NCBI GenBank assembly: GCA_017382615.1
Contig: JAFNZX010000179.1
Coordinates: 1-9,708, forward strand
Length of the DNA: 9,708 nucleotides
Direction of reading: 5' to 3'
Origin: Clostridia bacterium
Lineage (GTDB): Bacteria > Bacillota > Clostridia > Oscillospirales > CAG-272
Under the pieces are notes generated by a model. That model did no database searches. It saw only the letters and a list, made by a program, of their open reading frames with translations, and was not told the DNA's origin. Positions 1 to 6,242 of the stretch are shown piece by piece. Each line of letters begins with the position of its first letter. Positions within the stretch are counted from its first letter, which is position 1. The position numbers were made by a program, and so were the translations under genes.

Positions 1-96
1 CGGTTGCGCTATATCGAGGGCTGCCGCGGGCAGCTTGCCGAGAACGGACTTGTACTGGTTGAGGGCAGATTGCCCGAGCAAAATGAGGGGAGGTGA
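1..96 (+). CDS. C-terminal fragment of an unidentified protein, possibly a DUF58 family protein
   Basis: An open frame runs from the first base to a TGA at 94-96 and encodes 31 residues (RLRYIEGCRGQLAENGLVLV, then a short polar tail ending in NEGR). The 5' end lies outside the window. Its stop falls within the ribosome binding site of the next gene, so the two are probably translationally coupled in one operon. Genes for membrane transglutaminase-like proteins very often follow a DUF58 gene, itself preceded by a MoxR-type ATPase, so DUF58 is the best guess. That rests only on context: the visible residues carry no diagnostic motif. The reading frame is supported by its codon use and tight junction, but the product is not identified. 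Confidence 0.55.
   Translation, partial: RLRYIEGCRGQLAENGLVLVEGRLPEQNEGR
89..96 (+). promoter_or_regulatory. Ribosome binding site that decides the start of the transglutaminase gene
   Basis: GGAGGTGA at 89-96 is a full match to the anti-Shine-Dalgarno sequence and lies 5 nt before GTG at 102. The alternative GTG at 93 lies inside this site, too close to use it. The site also contains the stop codon of the upstream gene, which favours coupling by terminating ribosomes. Confidence 0.75.
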
Positions 97-101
97 GCAC
101 C

Positions 102-3100
102 GTGGCAAAGAAAGAGAAAAAGATCAAGGCGCAAAAGCAGCCTCGTGAGACAAAGCAGAAAAAGCAGGCGGAGCTCCTCCCCGAGCATCAGCGTCCCCTT
201 CTGTGTCCGCCCGACCAAGCGGGTAGGGGACTTGGCACGCGCGTATTCGGCTACGTTTGCCGCCTCTTTGTAGTCATGTGCCTGATCTGGGCGCTTATGA
301 TGTTCTTTGGCGGCGGCTTCAAGGGCTCTTACGGCTTTGAAGTCTGCGTGGGCGAGGGTAAGATGCTGCTGCTTGCGGCGTTTGCCACCGCAGTATTCGG
401 TCTTTTGTTCTATAACCGCTATACTGCCCTTGGCGGCGTGGCGTTGGGTGCTGCCGGTATTGCCGTGCTCACTCCCAATGTCGTGCAGGGCGTGCTGGCA
501 CTGTATAACGGCTTTTTGTGCCGCTTGTATCTGTCCAAATTCACCGTGTATCTGACCAATATCGGCATCGGCGTGCCGAATATGACCTCGGGTGAGTCGC
601 TTGCGGCGTATTATCTGGAAAAGCTGACTGCCTACGGTGCGGACGGCATGCTGGTCATGGCGCTTGTGCTTGCGGCAATTTTCGTGCCCTTCCTTGCAAA
701 GCGCACGCGTCCCGTGCTGCCCACAATTGCCGTTTTGGTATTCGTTGTGCCCGTGTGTGTGTTCAACGTGGCGTCCAGCGGACTTGGCGCAGGCGTGCTG
801 ATCGCGTCGGTTGCCTCGGTGCTGGTCATGTACGCGTACGACAAAATGTTCCGCCGCCGTGTGGATGCGGACAGGTACGATACCAAGCTGCAGCTGTTCG
901 TGGAGCAGGACAGACCCCGGTACCCCGAGGAATATTTGCAGAAAAAGCGCGAAAAGGCTGAGAAAAAGCTGCAACGCAAGCTGGCAAAGCAGGCAAAACG
1001 GCAAAAGCGTAAAAACAAGGACAAAACGGTGGACGAGGAGATCTCGTCTTACGTCGTCAAGAAGCCAAAGAAACAGGCAAAGCCTAAAAAGCAACGCCTG
1101 ACCGAGCAGGAAAAGAAGCAGCAAAAGCTGCAAAGAAAGCAGGAAAAGCTGCACAAAAAGGAGATTAAAAAGCAGGTACGCGCTGCGCGCAAGTACGATC
1201 GCCAGACCGACAGCGCAAGAAGTGCCATGGGCGGCTTTGCCGCAGCAATGATGCTTGTCGTGTGCCTTCTGATCGTCATCATCCCCGCGCTGAGCATCAA
1301 AAAGCACATGATCATCAAGGTGCTGGACGAAAAGATCGCATATGCACGCGCATACGTGACCGCCGCGCTTATGGGTGACGACGAACGCCTTGACGAGCTG
1401 GAATACGAGCTGGATCAGGATAACTTCAAGCCGCATTCCACAGATCTTGTGCATCAGCAGTTTGACGGCACGCAGATCTTCTTTATCGAGGCAAAATATG
1501 CTGCCAACCTGTATCTGCGCGGTTGGATCGGCGTGGATTACAAGGACGGTGCGTGGTATCCCGCGGCATCGACTGACGATCCCGAAAATCCCGGCGCGTT
1601 TGATGCTTACAGAGATCTGTACAATATCGACGAGCATCCCTCGGATGAAATGTTCTACGATTTCTATAAGCTCCTGCATGGGGATCTGCAGATCTTTGAT
1701 CCCGATTACGACTTTTTGAACAAGTATCATAAGTATGCGGATTACGGCTTCGTTGCCACCAGAGTGCACCTGCGCCGCGTCAACAGCTTTGATTCGCTGC
1801 TGTATTTGCCCAGCGTGTTTGACCAGAGCCGCGGACTGTACGGCTACGGCAACGCCGAGCCGAGTGAGCATACCTTTATCAACTATTACGATGGAATTCT
1901 GACAGGACGCGATTTCGGTGAAGCGGGCACAAGATACAGTGCGCTGACCTTTGCACCCATCAAGACCGATAAGGATTGGATCGGCATTCTGAGTGCGGAC
2001 ATTGCGGATTACAATCTGCAAAAGGAACTGATTTTGGCGTTTGAGTCCTACGAGATTGAGCAAATGTCCTACGGGCAGGACGTCAAGACCACGTATGCCG
2101 TTAAGGTGGAAAAGGACGTGCCCGAAAGGGGATATACGACCGTTACCTACCGCAAGAGCAGCAAGGCTGTTGCGTCGTTCGTGCACAGAAACGAGGACGT
2201 TACCTATTCTTCGCAGGATAAGCTGCTTGTGCTGCGCGACGGTGTGGGCAACGAGTACGTGCTGGAGCTGGACAATAACTATCGCGTGGAGAGCGTGACA
2301 ACGACCAATACCGAGTCGCTCTTGCACCGTTATATTACGGGCAGCGAGGACGACCGTCGCGAGATCGCACGCACAATGCTTGGCGGCGACCTTGAAAACC
2401 AGGAGGACGACACCAACTACACCGATTACGTCTACAAGTATTACACCGGCAAGAGCGGCAGCAGCATTATTGCCGAGCTTGCACAGCAGATTTACGGCAA
2501 CGCGACCTATAAGGAAAAGGTACAGATCGGCACCGAGCATATCGAAGCTGTCACGCATGAGGAATACCGTAAGGTTGAGGCGGTTGCCGACGTGGATTTC
2601 TCCAATCCCGGTGCATACTTCACGCAGGAGATTGTCGTGGACGAGAACGGCGTGCAGAGCGAGCAGTATCTTCCCATCGAAAGCCTGACCGAGGATATGG
2701 TATGGGCGGGCTTGGTCTACACGATCGTAACCGTTGTTGACGAGGAAGCGTACGACGCACCCATTTACGAGATTATCGAGCATCCGTATGATTTTTCCGG
2801 TGCGACTTTGCCGGGCGCGACCTTTGACGTTGCCTGGGCACACCGCAACGACCTTGTCAGAGCGGTGATTGACTACGTCATTGAGGATCTTGGATGCGAG
2901 TATACGCTGACTCCCGATCTGGAGTTGGTTGACGGCTCACTGGATGGCGTGGAGAACTTCCTGACCAAAACCAAGCAGGGCTATTGCGTGCAGTTTGCGT
3001 CTGCTGCGGCATTGATTTTGCGTGAGTACGGCATTCCCGCAAGATACGTTGAGGGCTATATCGCCTGCGATTTCCATTCCAACAAGAGTGAGAACGCCGT

Positions 3101-3932
3101 GGCGGGCTTTGCCGCGTACGTACACGACTACGAGGCACACGCGTGGATTGAGGTATTCTTTGACGGCATCGGCTGGGTGCAGTACGAGTGCACGCCCGCG
3201 TACTACTCGGGTATGTACGGTGGTGGCGAAAGCTCCTCTCCCGACGGCGATAACAGCTCCTCTACTCCGCCTCCCTCCATTAAGGAAGAGATTGAGGATA
3301 TGCTGGATCAGATGGATCCCGATCAGGAGGAAGAGGTTGACGAGGAGGCGCTTGCCGAGGAGGAGGAAAGACGCAGAACCATTATTGCAATGGTGGTGTT
3401 CCTTTCCGTTGCGCTTGTGGCAGGCGGCATTATCGCGGTGCTGGTATATCTCAAGAACCGTGCCGCAAGTGCGGAATATAAGCGCAGCAGTGCTGCCGAA
3501 ACCGTGCTCTCCGAGTATTTCGGACAGAATACGAGCGAGGATGACCGCAGAGAGCTGAGCTATACCGTGATCGATGCGCTGCATAATCTACTGGATATTT
3601 ACGGTCTTGCGCCCGAGGCGGGTGAGTTTAAGGACGAATACGCACGCAGAATTGCGCTGGAGCTGGACGACGTGCTGGGCAGAGCACCCGAGTATGAGGA
3701 TGCCGAGCAAGAGCCTGATCCCAACGCGCCTCCCGCAGAGCAGCTGCCCGTCAGTGAGCATCGTATGGGCGAGATCATGGATGCCATTGCAGCCGAGGAA
3801 TTCGGACACGGCATGAGTATCGGACAAATGAAGCAGGTGGCGGCTCTGTACCGCGATCTGCGCGCCAACGTGCATAAGCGCGTGCGCCTTGGCAGACGTA
3901 TGGTGCTCAAGTACGTAAAGAACAGACTTTAA
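102..3932 (+). CDS. Large membrane protein with external transglutaminase-like domain (TgpA/DUF4129-like)
   Basis: A 1276-residue protein starting at GTG 102 (a GTG at 93 would add three residues but is badly placed for the ribosome binding site). A Lys/Gln-rich N-terminus is followed by about six membrane helices (roughly 48-70, 88-105, 109-136, 182-198, 205-222, 224-245). Next come a very basic, presumably cytoplasmic segment (about 250-367) and a seventh helix (378-397). A long external region of about 500 residues leads to a transglutaminase-like core near 945-1035. The core shows Cys962 in GYCVQFAS, His1013 in HAWIEVF and Glu1029 in YECTP, where many relatives have Asp. A Ser/Pro linker, an acidic stretch (1061-1089), a last helix (about 1094-1116) and a cytoplasmic tail follow. 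The order of helices, transglutaminase fold, helix and tail fits the TgpA/DUF4129 group, though these are usually near 700 residues. The family is thought to process or crosslink envelope proteins or peptides; the substrate here is unknown. The fold is clear, the role inferred. Confidence 0.85.
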   Translation: MAKKEKKIKAQKQPRETKQKKQAELLPEHQRPLLCPPDQAGRGLGTRVFGYVCRLFVVMCLIWALMMFFGGGFKGSYGFEVCVGEGKMLLLAAFATAVFGLLFYNRYTALGGVALGAAGIAVLTPNVVQGVLALYNGFLCRLYLSKFTVYLTNIGIGVPNMTSGESLAAYYLEKLTAYGADGMLVMALVLAAIFVPFLAKRTRPVLPTIAVLVFVVPVCVFNVASSGLGAGVLIASVASVLVMYAYDKMFRRRVDADRYDTKLQLFVEQDRPRYPEEYLQKKREKAEKKLQRKLAKQAKRQKRKNKDKTVDEEISSYVVKKPKKQAKPKKQRLTEQEKKQQKLQRKQEKLHKKEIKKQVRAARKYDRQTDSARSAMGGFAAAMMLVVCLLIVIIPALSIKKHMIIKVLDEKIAYARAYVTAALMGDDERLDELEYELDQDNFKPHSTDLVHQQFDGTQIFFIEAKYAANLYLRGWIGVDYKDGAWYPAASTDDPENPGAFDAYRDLYNIDEHPSDEMFYDFYKLLHGDLQIFDPDYDFLNKYHKYADYGFVATRVHLRRVNSFDSLLYLPSVFDQSRGLYGYGNAEPSEHTFINYYDGILTGRDFGEAGTRYSALTFAPIKTDKDWIGILSADIADYNLQKELILAFESYEIEQMSYGQDVKTTYAVKVEKDVPERGYTTVTYRKSSKAVASFVHRNEDVTYSSQDKLLVLRDGVGNEYVLELDNNYRVESVTTTNTESLLHRYITGSEDDRREIARTMLGGDLENQEDDTNYTDYVYKYYTGKSGSSIIAELAQQIYGNATYKEKVQIGTEHIEAVTHEEYRKVEAVADVDFSNPGAYFTQEIVVDENGVQSEQYLPIESLTEDMVWAGLVYTIVTVVDEEAYDAPIYEIIEHPYDFSGATLPGATFDVAWAHRNDLVRAVIDYVIEDLGCEYTLTPDLELVDGSLDGVENFLTKTKQGYCVQFASAAALILREYGIPARYVEGYIACDFHSNKSENAVAGFAAYVHDYEAHAWIEVFFDGIGWVQYECTPAYYSGMYGGGESSSPDGDNSSSTPPPSIKEEIEDMLDQMDPDQEEEVDEEALAEEEERRRTIIAMVVFLSVALVAGGIIAVLVYLKNRAASAEYKRSSAAETVLSEYFGQNTSEDDRRELSYTVIDALHNLLDIYGLAPEAGEFKDEYARRIALELDDVLGRAPEYEDAEQEPDPNAPPAEQLPVSEHRMGEIMDAIAAEEFGHGMSIGQMKQVAALYRDLRANVHKRVRLGRRMVLKYVKNRL

Positions 3933-3945
3933 TCAATCAAAAAGG

Positions 3946-3978
3946 GAACTGCTCCAAGCCTTTGGGGCAGTTCTTTTT
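3946..3978 (+). terminator. Intrinsic terminator after the transglutaminase gene
   Basis: GAACTGCTCC (3946-3955) pairs with GGGGCAGTTC (3964-3973), ten pairs with one G-U, around an 8-nt loop and followed by TTTTT. A-rich bases just upstream can pair with the T-tract and lengthen the stem. It lies 13 nt after the stop codon. Almost the same sequence recurs at 6125-6156. Confidence 0.9.
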
Positions 3979-4042
3979 ATGCGTGTGGGTGGATATAGCA
4001 GCCGAAAAATGGGGATAGGCGAGGGAATTTTTCGTTTTTCGC

Positions 4043-4071
4043 TTTACGATGTCGTATTTTTGTGCTATAAT
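4043..4071 (+). promoter_or_regulatory. Sigma-A promoter of the leucine-rich-repeat lipoprotein gene
   Basis: TTTACG (4043-4048) and a perfect TATAAT (4066-4071) are 17 bp apart. TGC just before the -10 box makes it an extended -10 promoter. Transcription would start near 4077-4080, giving a leader of about 218 nt before the ATG at 4297. Confidence 0.8.
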
Positions 4072-4099
4072 ATTACTGCTACACAAAAATGAATATAGC

Positions 4100-4209
4100 T
4101 TGTACGGATCGCTCTCCTACTGACTGGGGGCGTTCTCGTCCAGTTATTAAACTGATGAATTTGAAAAAACGCAAATTCCGCAGTTTAATTATGGATTATG
4201 ATCCGTCAA
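4100..4209 (+). ncRNA. Structured leader RNA: candidate three-way junction (possible riboswitch or protein-binding leader)
   Basis: Within the predicted transcript, TTG plus ACGGATC (4100-4110, one bulged T) pair with GATCCGTCAA (4200-4209), enclosing two hairpins. The first is TGACTGG (4121-4127) with CCAGTTA (4140-4146). The second is TTAAACTG (4147-4154) with CAGTTTAA (4181-4188), continued across a 2x2 internal loop by GAATTTG (4157-4163) with CAAATTC (4172-4178) and an A-rich loop. The strand joining the first two stems (4111-4120) contains TCTCCT, which is complementary to the ribosome binding site AGGAGG at 4283-4288 (one G-U), and GCTC, which is complementary to the base of the next hairpin. 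I do not recognise the consensus of any known riboswitch class. The pairings are read by eye and not energy-tested. Confidence 0.45.
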
Positions 4210-4221
4210 TTCGTTTTTGTG

Positions 4222-4276
4222 GAGCGACAATTGGAGTTTGCGTTTTTGTGCGTCAACTCCGGTTGGCTCACTTTTT
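4222..4276 (+). terminator. Terminator-like hairpin in the leader, possible attenuator
   Basis: GAGC (4222-4225) pairs with GCTC (4266-4269). After a two-base bulge, CAATTGGAGTT (4228-4238) pairs with AACTCCGGTTG (4255-4265) with two G-U pairs. After one mismatch, GCG pairs with CGT around an 8-nt loop. About 18 pairs in all are followed two bases later by TTTTT (4272-4276). It ends just 6 nt before the ribosome binding site and about 150 nt after the predicted transcription start, where an attenuator would sit. It could instead control ribosome access. The T-tract is short, so termination efficiency is uncertain. Confidence 0.5.
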
Positions 4277-4282
4277 ATTTAG

Positions 4283-4288
4283 AGGAGG
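4283..4288 (+). promoter_or_regulatory. Ribosome binding site that sets the lipoprotein start at 4297
   Basis: AGGAGG lies 8 nt before ATG 4297. The longer open frame starting at 4198 would put 33 residues before the signal peptide, has no ribosome binding site and overlaps the leader hairpin. The ATG directly before MKTTAKLS is therefore the real start. Confidence 0.85.
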
Positions 4289-4296
4289 AAGAAAGA

Positions 4297-6114
4297 ATGA
4301 AGACAACAGCAAAGCTTTCCGTGCTCGTAGGACTTGTGCTGCTTGCCCTGTGCCTGTCCTTGGCGGCGTGCGAGCAGAATCCCACAATCGCTGAAGGGCA
4401 AACGACAGAAGATGGCAGCACAGAAAATGGCAGCACAGAAAATGCCACGGATTCTGGTTATGCGTTAAATGAAGCGGGAGACGGCTATATCGTAACCGGA
4501 ATAGGAACTTTAGGAGGAACGGAGCTCGTTATTCCTGCGACGTATAAAGATTTGCCCGTTAAGGAAATTGCAGCAGAGGCGTTTAAAGGCTGCACGCAAT
4601 TAACGTCCATCGAATTGCCCGAAAACATCCACGTGGGAGAATTCGCATTTTCCGGATGTACAGGCTTGAAGCAGGTGGTCATTCCCAAGGGTGCGGAATG
4701 TCGCAATGGCGCCTTTGCGGATTGCACCGGATTAGAGTCGGCTACGTTGTATAGCAGCATCGGGGAGAGAATGTTTGAGAATTGCACCGGACTGAAGCAT
4801 TTGACTTACGGTGCGGATACGCATATCGTTGTTACTTCCGATGTTTTGGGACAACTCTCGCAAAAGGTAACCAATTGGGAGGATGTTCCGGAGGGCGCTA
4901 ATGCTGAAACGGTGTATGAATATGACGAGAACGGTAACGTTGTGTATGAAGGACAAGACGAGTTTGGACAACCTATCCCCAAGCTTTTGTACATTATCGT
5001 AAGGCAACCGCTGGTGATAGAGTCTGTTTCGGGTGGCATTCTGAACTCCCGCTCCGGTTTGATGGGTCTTCCGATGTTGACCTTGGCAGAAAACTATACG
5101 GTGGAAGGGGAGCATTACCTCATAGACGGTGTGCTGATCGGTGAAAGCAATCATACTTATGAGGATGATGATCCCGCCAACGATACTCCCTACGGCGTGC
5201 TGTGGGTGCCTTTGCAACTGGAGACTCTTAATCTGACGGAGTTAGCTTCGTATTTTCAAGGGCATCAGCTGAGATCATTTGTCCGATTTTCTGCATATCC
5301 GATGGTCAAAACAATTTATGCCCCCGTGGAGTGTGACTTGATAAATCTTACATTGTCCGAATCGGTGACGGATATTTACTATTCCGGCACGATTCTGACG
5401 TGGATTGAAAATGTGAATAGGTACTTCGGTGATTCTTGCATCGTGCATTGCTCCGACGGGGATATTTCCAAGGAACAGGGCGAGGCTTTGCGTTGCAGAG
5501 CCTCGGTGGATGATTATAGGTTTCTGTATAGCTTGAACATATCATTCCTTTCCGATTTAGAGTTAGTTGTTGAGTATAAGACAGCTTATGAGGCACTGCT
5601 GGCTATTAAGACTGTGGAGGAATACGAGTCGTATGCTGAATATGTACAGGCTGCTAAGGGCACTGAAGAATATGAACTGTATCAAGAGTACTTAGCATAT
5701 CGTACCGCAAAATCTCGTTATACAACTACAAAAAACAGACGCTTGAGCGATCTTTTACACATGTATATCCGTTGTGAGAGGATCGTGCAGTCGAACGTTG
5801 ATGCGACCGCAGAGCTTGATAAGTTCATAAACGTACATCTTCCCGTTCTGGAACACACGTTTGGCGGTACAGTCGAGTATGAGCCGGGCAAGGAGGACGA
5901 TCTGAGCGCGATCATAAATATGGATCAGCTTCCGCATAAATTGAGGAATTATATTTCTTTCTATATAGACTTTTCTGCCCCCAATTTTCCTAAAACTCCC
6001 GCAGAGGTAAAGGCGCTTTATGATCAGGCTGTGGCTGCCATGATCGAGCCCGGATATATTACGCAAGAGGAATTGGATGAGCGCATAAACGGTATCAACT
6101 TAAACGGTTTTTAG
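4297..6114 (+). CDS. Surface lipoprotein with BspA-type leucine-rich repeats
   Basis: A 605-residue protein with a lipoprotein signal peptide: a hydrophobic stretch ends in LSLAAC, so Cys25 would be lipidated and the protein anchored outside the membrane. A Thr/Glu/Ser-rich tether (about 30-55, containing a short tandem repeat) leads to leucine-rich repeats of the LRR_5/BspA kind at about 62-172. The pattern is AF-x-x-C-T-x-L followed by a strand such as SIELP or QVVIP, with the last units degenerate. The remaining 430 residues match no family I recognise. They include a charged, Tyr-rich helical stretch at about 455-500 with VEEYESYAEYV and TEEYELYQEYL. Such repeats usually bind other proteins or glycans at the surface; the ligand is unknown. 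It is transcribed alone, from its own promoter and structured leader to its own terminator. Its codons (TTA, GGA, ATA, CAA) differ from those of its neighbours, which hints at a separate origin. Confidence 0.85.
   Translation: MKTTAKLSVLVGLVLLALCLSLAACEQNPTIAEGQTTEDGSTENGSTENATDSGYALNEAGDGYIVTGIGTLGGTELVIPATYKDLPVKEIAAEAFKGCTQLTSIELPENIHVGEFAFSGCTGLKQVVIPKGAECRNGAFADCTGLESATLYSSIGERMFENCTGLKHLTYGADTHIVVTSDVLGQLSQKVTNWEDVPEGANAETVYEYDENGNVVYEGQDEFGQPIPKLLYIIVRQPLVIESVSGGILNSRSGLMGLPMLTLAENYTVEGEHYLIDGVLIGESNHTYEDDDPANDTPYGVLWVPLQLETLNLTELASYFQGHQLRSFVRFSAYPMVKTIYAPVECDLINLTLSESVTDIYYSGTILTWIENVNRYFGDSCIVHCSDGDISKEQGEALRCRASVDDYRFLYSLNISFLSDLELVVEYKTAYEALLAIKTVEEYESYAEYVQAAKGTEEYELYQEYLAYRTAKSRYTTTKNRRLSDLLHMYIRCERIVQSNVDATAELDKFINVHLPVLEHTFGGTVEYEPGKEDDLSAIINMDQLPHKLRNYISFYIDFSAPNFPKTPAEVKALYDQAVAAMIEPGYITQEELDERINGINLNGF
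4411..4440 (+). repeat. Two tandem 15-bp units in the lipoprotein tether
   Basis: Units at 4411-4425 and 4426-4440 (GATGGCAGCACAGAA, then AATGGCAGCACAGAA) differ at one base and encode DGSTE and NGSTE. A partial copy, ACAGAA, precedes them. Because the unit is a multiple of three, slippage would change tether length without breaking the frame. Confidence 0.8.
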
Positions 6115-6124
6115 TATCAAAGGA

Positions 6125-6157
6125 AACTGCTCCAAGCTTTTGGGGCAGTTCTTTTTT
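6125..6157 (+). terminator. Intrinsic terminator after the leucine-rich-repeat lipoprotein gene
   Basis: AACTGCTCC (6125-6133) pairs with GGGGCAGTT (6142-6150), nine pairs with one G-U, around an 8-nt loop and followed by C and six T. It starts 10 nt after the stop codon. The 32 bases from 6125 match 3947-3978 except for one loop base. Confidence 0.9.
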
Positions 6158-6179
6158 GGGTGATAAGCGTTTGTTTTTC

Positions 6180-6208
6180 TTGACTTTGCCTGCGGTGTGT
6201 GTTACAAT
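6180..6208 (+). promoter_or_regulatory. Sigma-A promoter of the first solute-binding protein gene
   Basis: TTGACT (6180-6185) and TACAAT (6203-6208) are separated by 17 bp, and TGT precedes the -10 box as an extended element. Transcription would start near 6214-6216, leaving a leader of under 30 nt with GGAGG (6233-6237) 5 nt before the ATG. Confidence 0.85.
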
Positions 6209-6242
6209 AAAACAAATACAGTAAAAATATGCGGAGGCGGAT

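Noticed and set aside
9..2843. Open frame of 944 codons on the minus strand opposite the transglutaminase gene
   Set aside because: It is codon-aligned with the real gene and stays open because that gene avoids TTA, CTA and TCA. Its product is low-complexity (Leu/His/Val-rich), matches no family, and the + strand shows a clear domain protein.
4198..4296. Upstream extension of the leucine-rich-repeat lipoprotein starting at 4198
   Set aside because: It would bury the signal peptide 33 residues inside the protein, has no ribosome binding site and runs through the leader hairpin. ATG 4297 has AGGAGG 8 nt upstream.
4089..4394. Open frame of 101 codons starting in the leader, considered as a leader peptide or small gene
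   Set aside because: There is no ribosome binding site before its ATG, only about 10 nt of transcript would precede it, and it runs out of frame into the lipoprotein gene.
4411..4440. Short tandem repeat considered as a CRISPR-like or regulatory array
   Set aside because: The units are only 15 bp, contiguous with no spacers, in frame and within a coding tether.
4909..4974. YEYDENGNVVYEGQDEFG in the lipoprotein as an Rhs/YD repeat
   Set aside because: Only one copy is present and the rest of the protein lacks the repeated pattern, so it is more likely a chance turn-rich segment.
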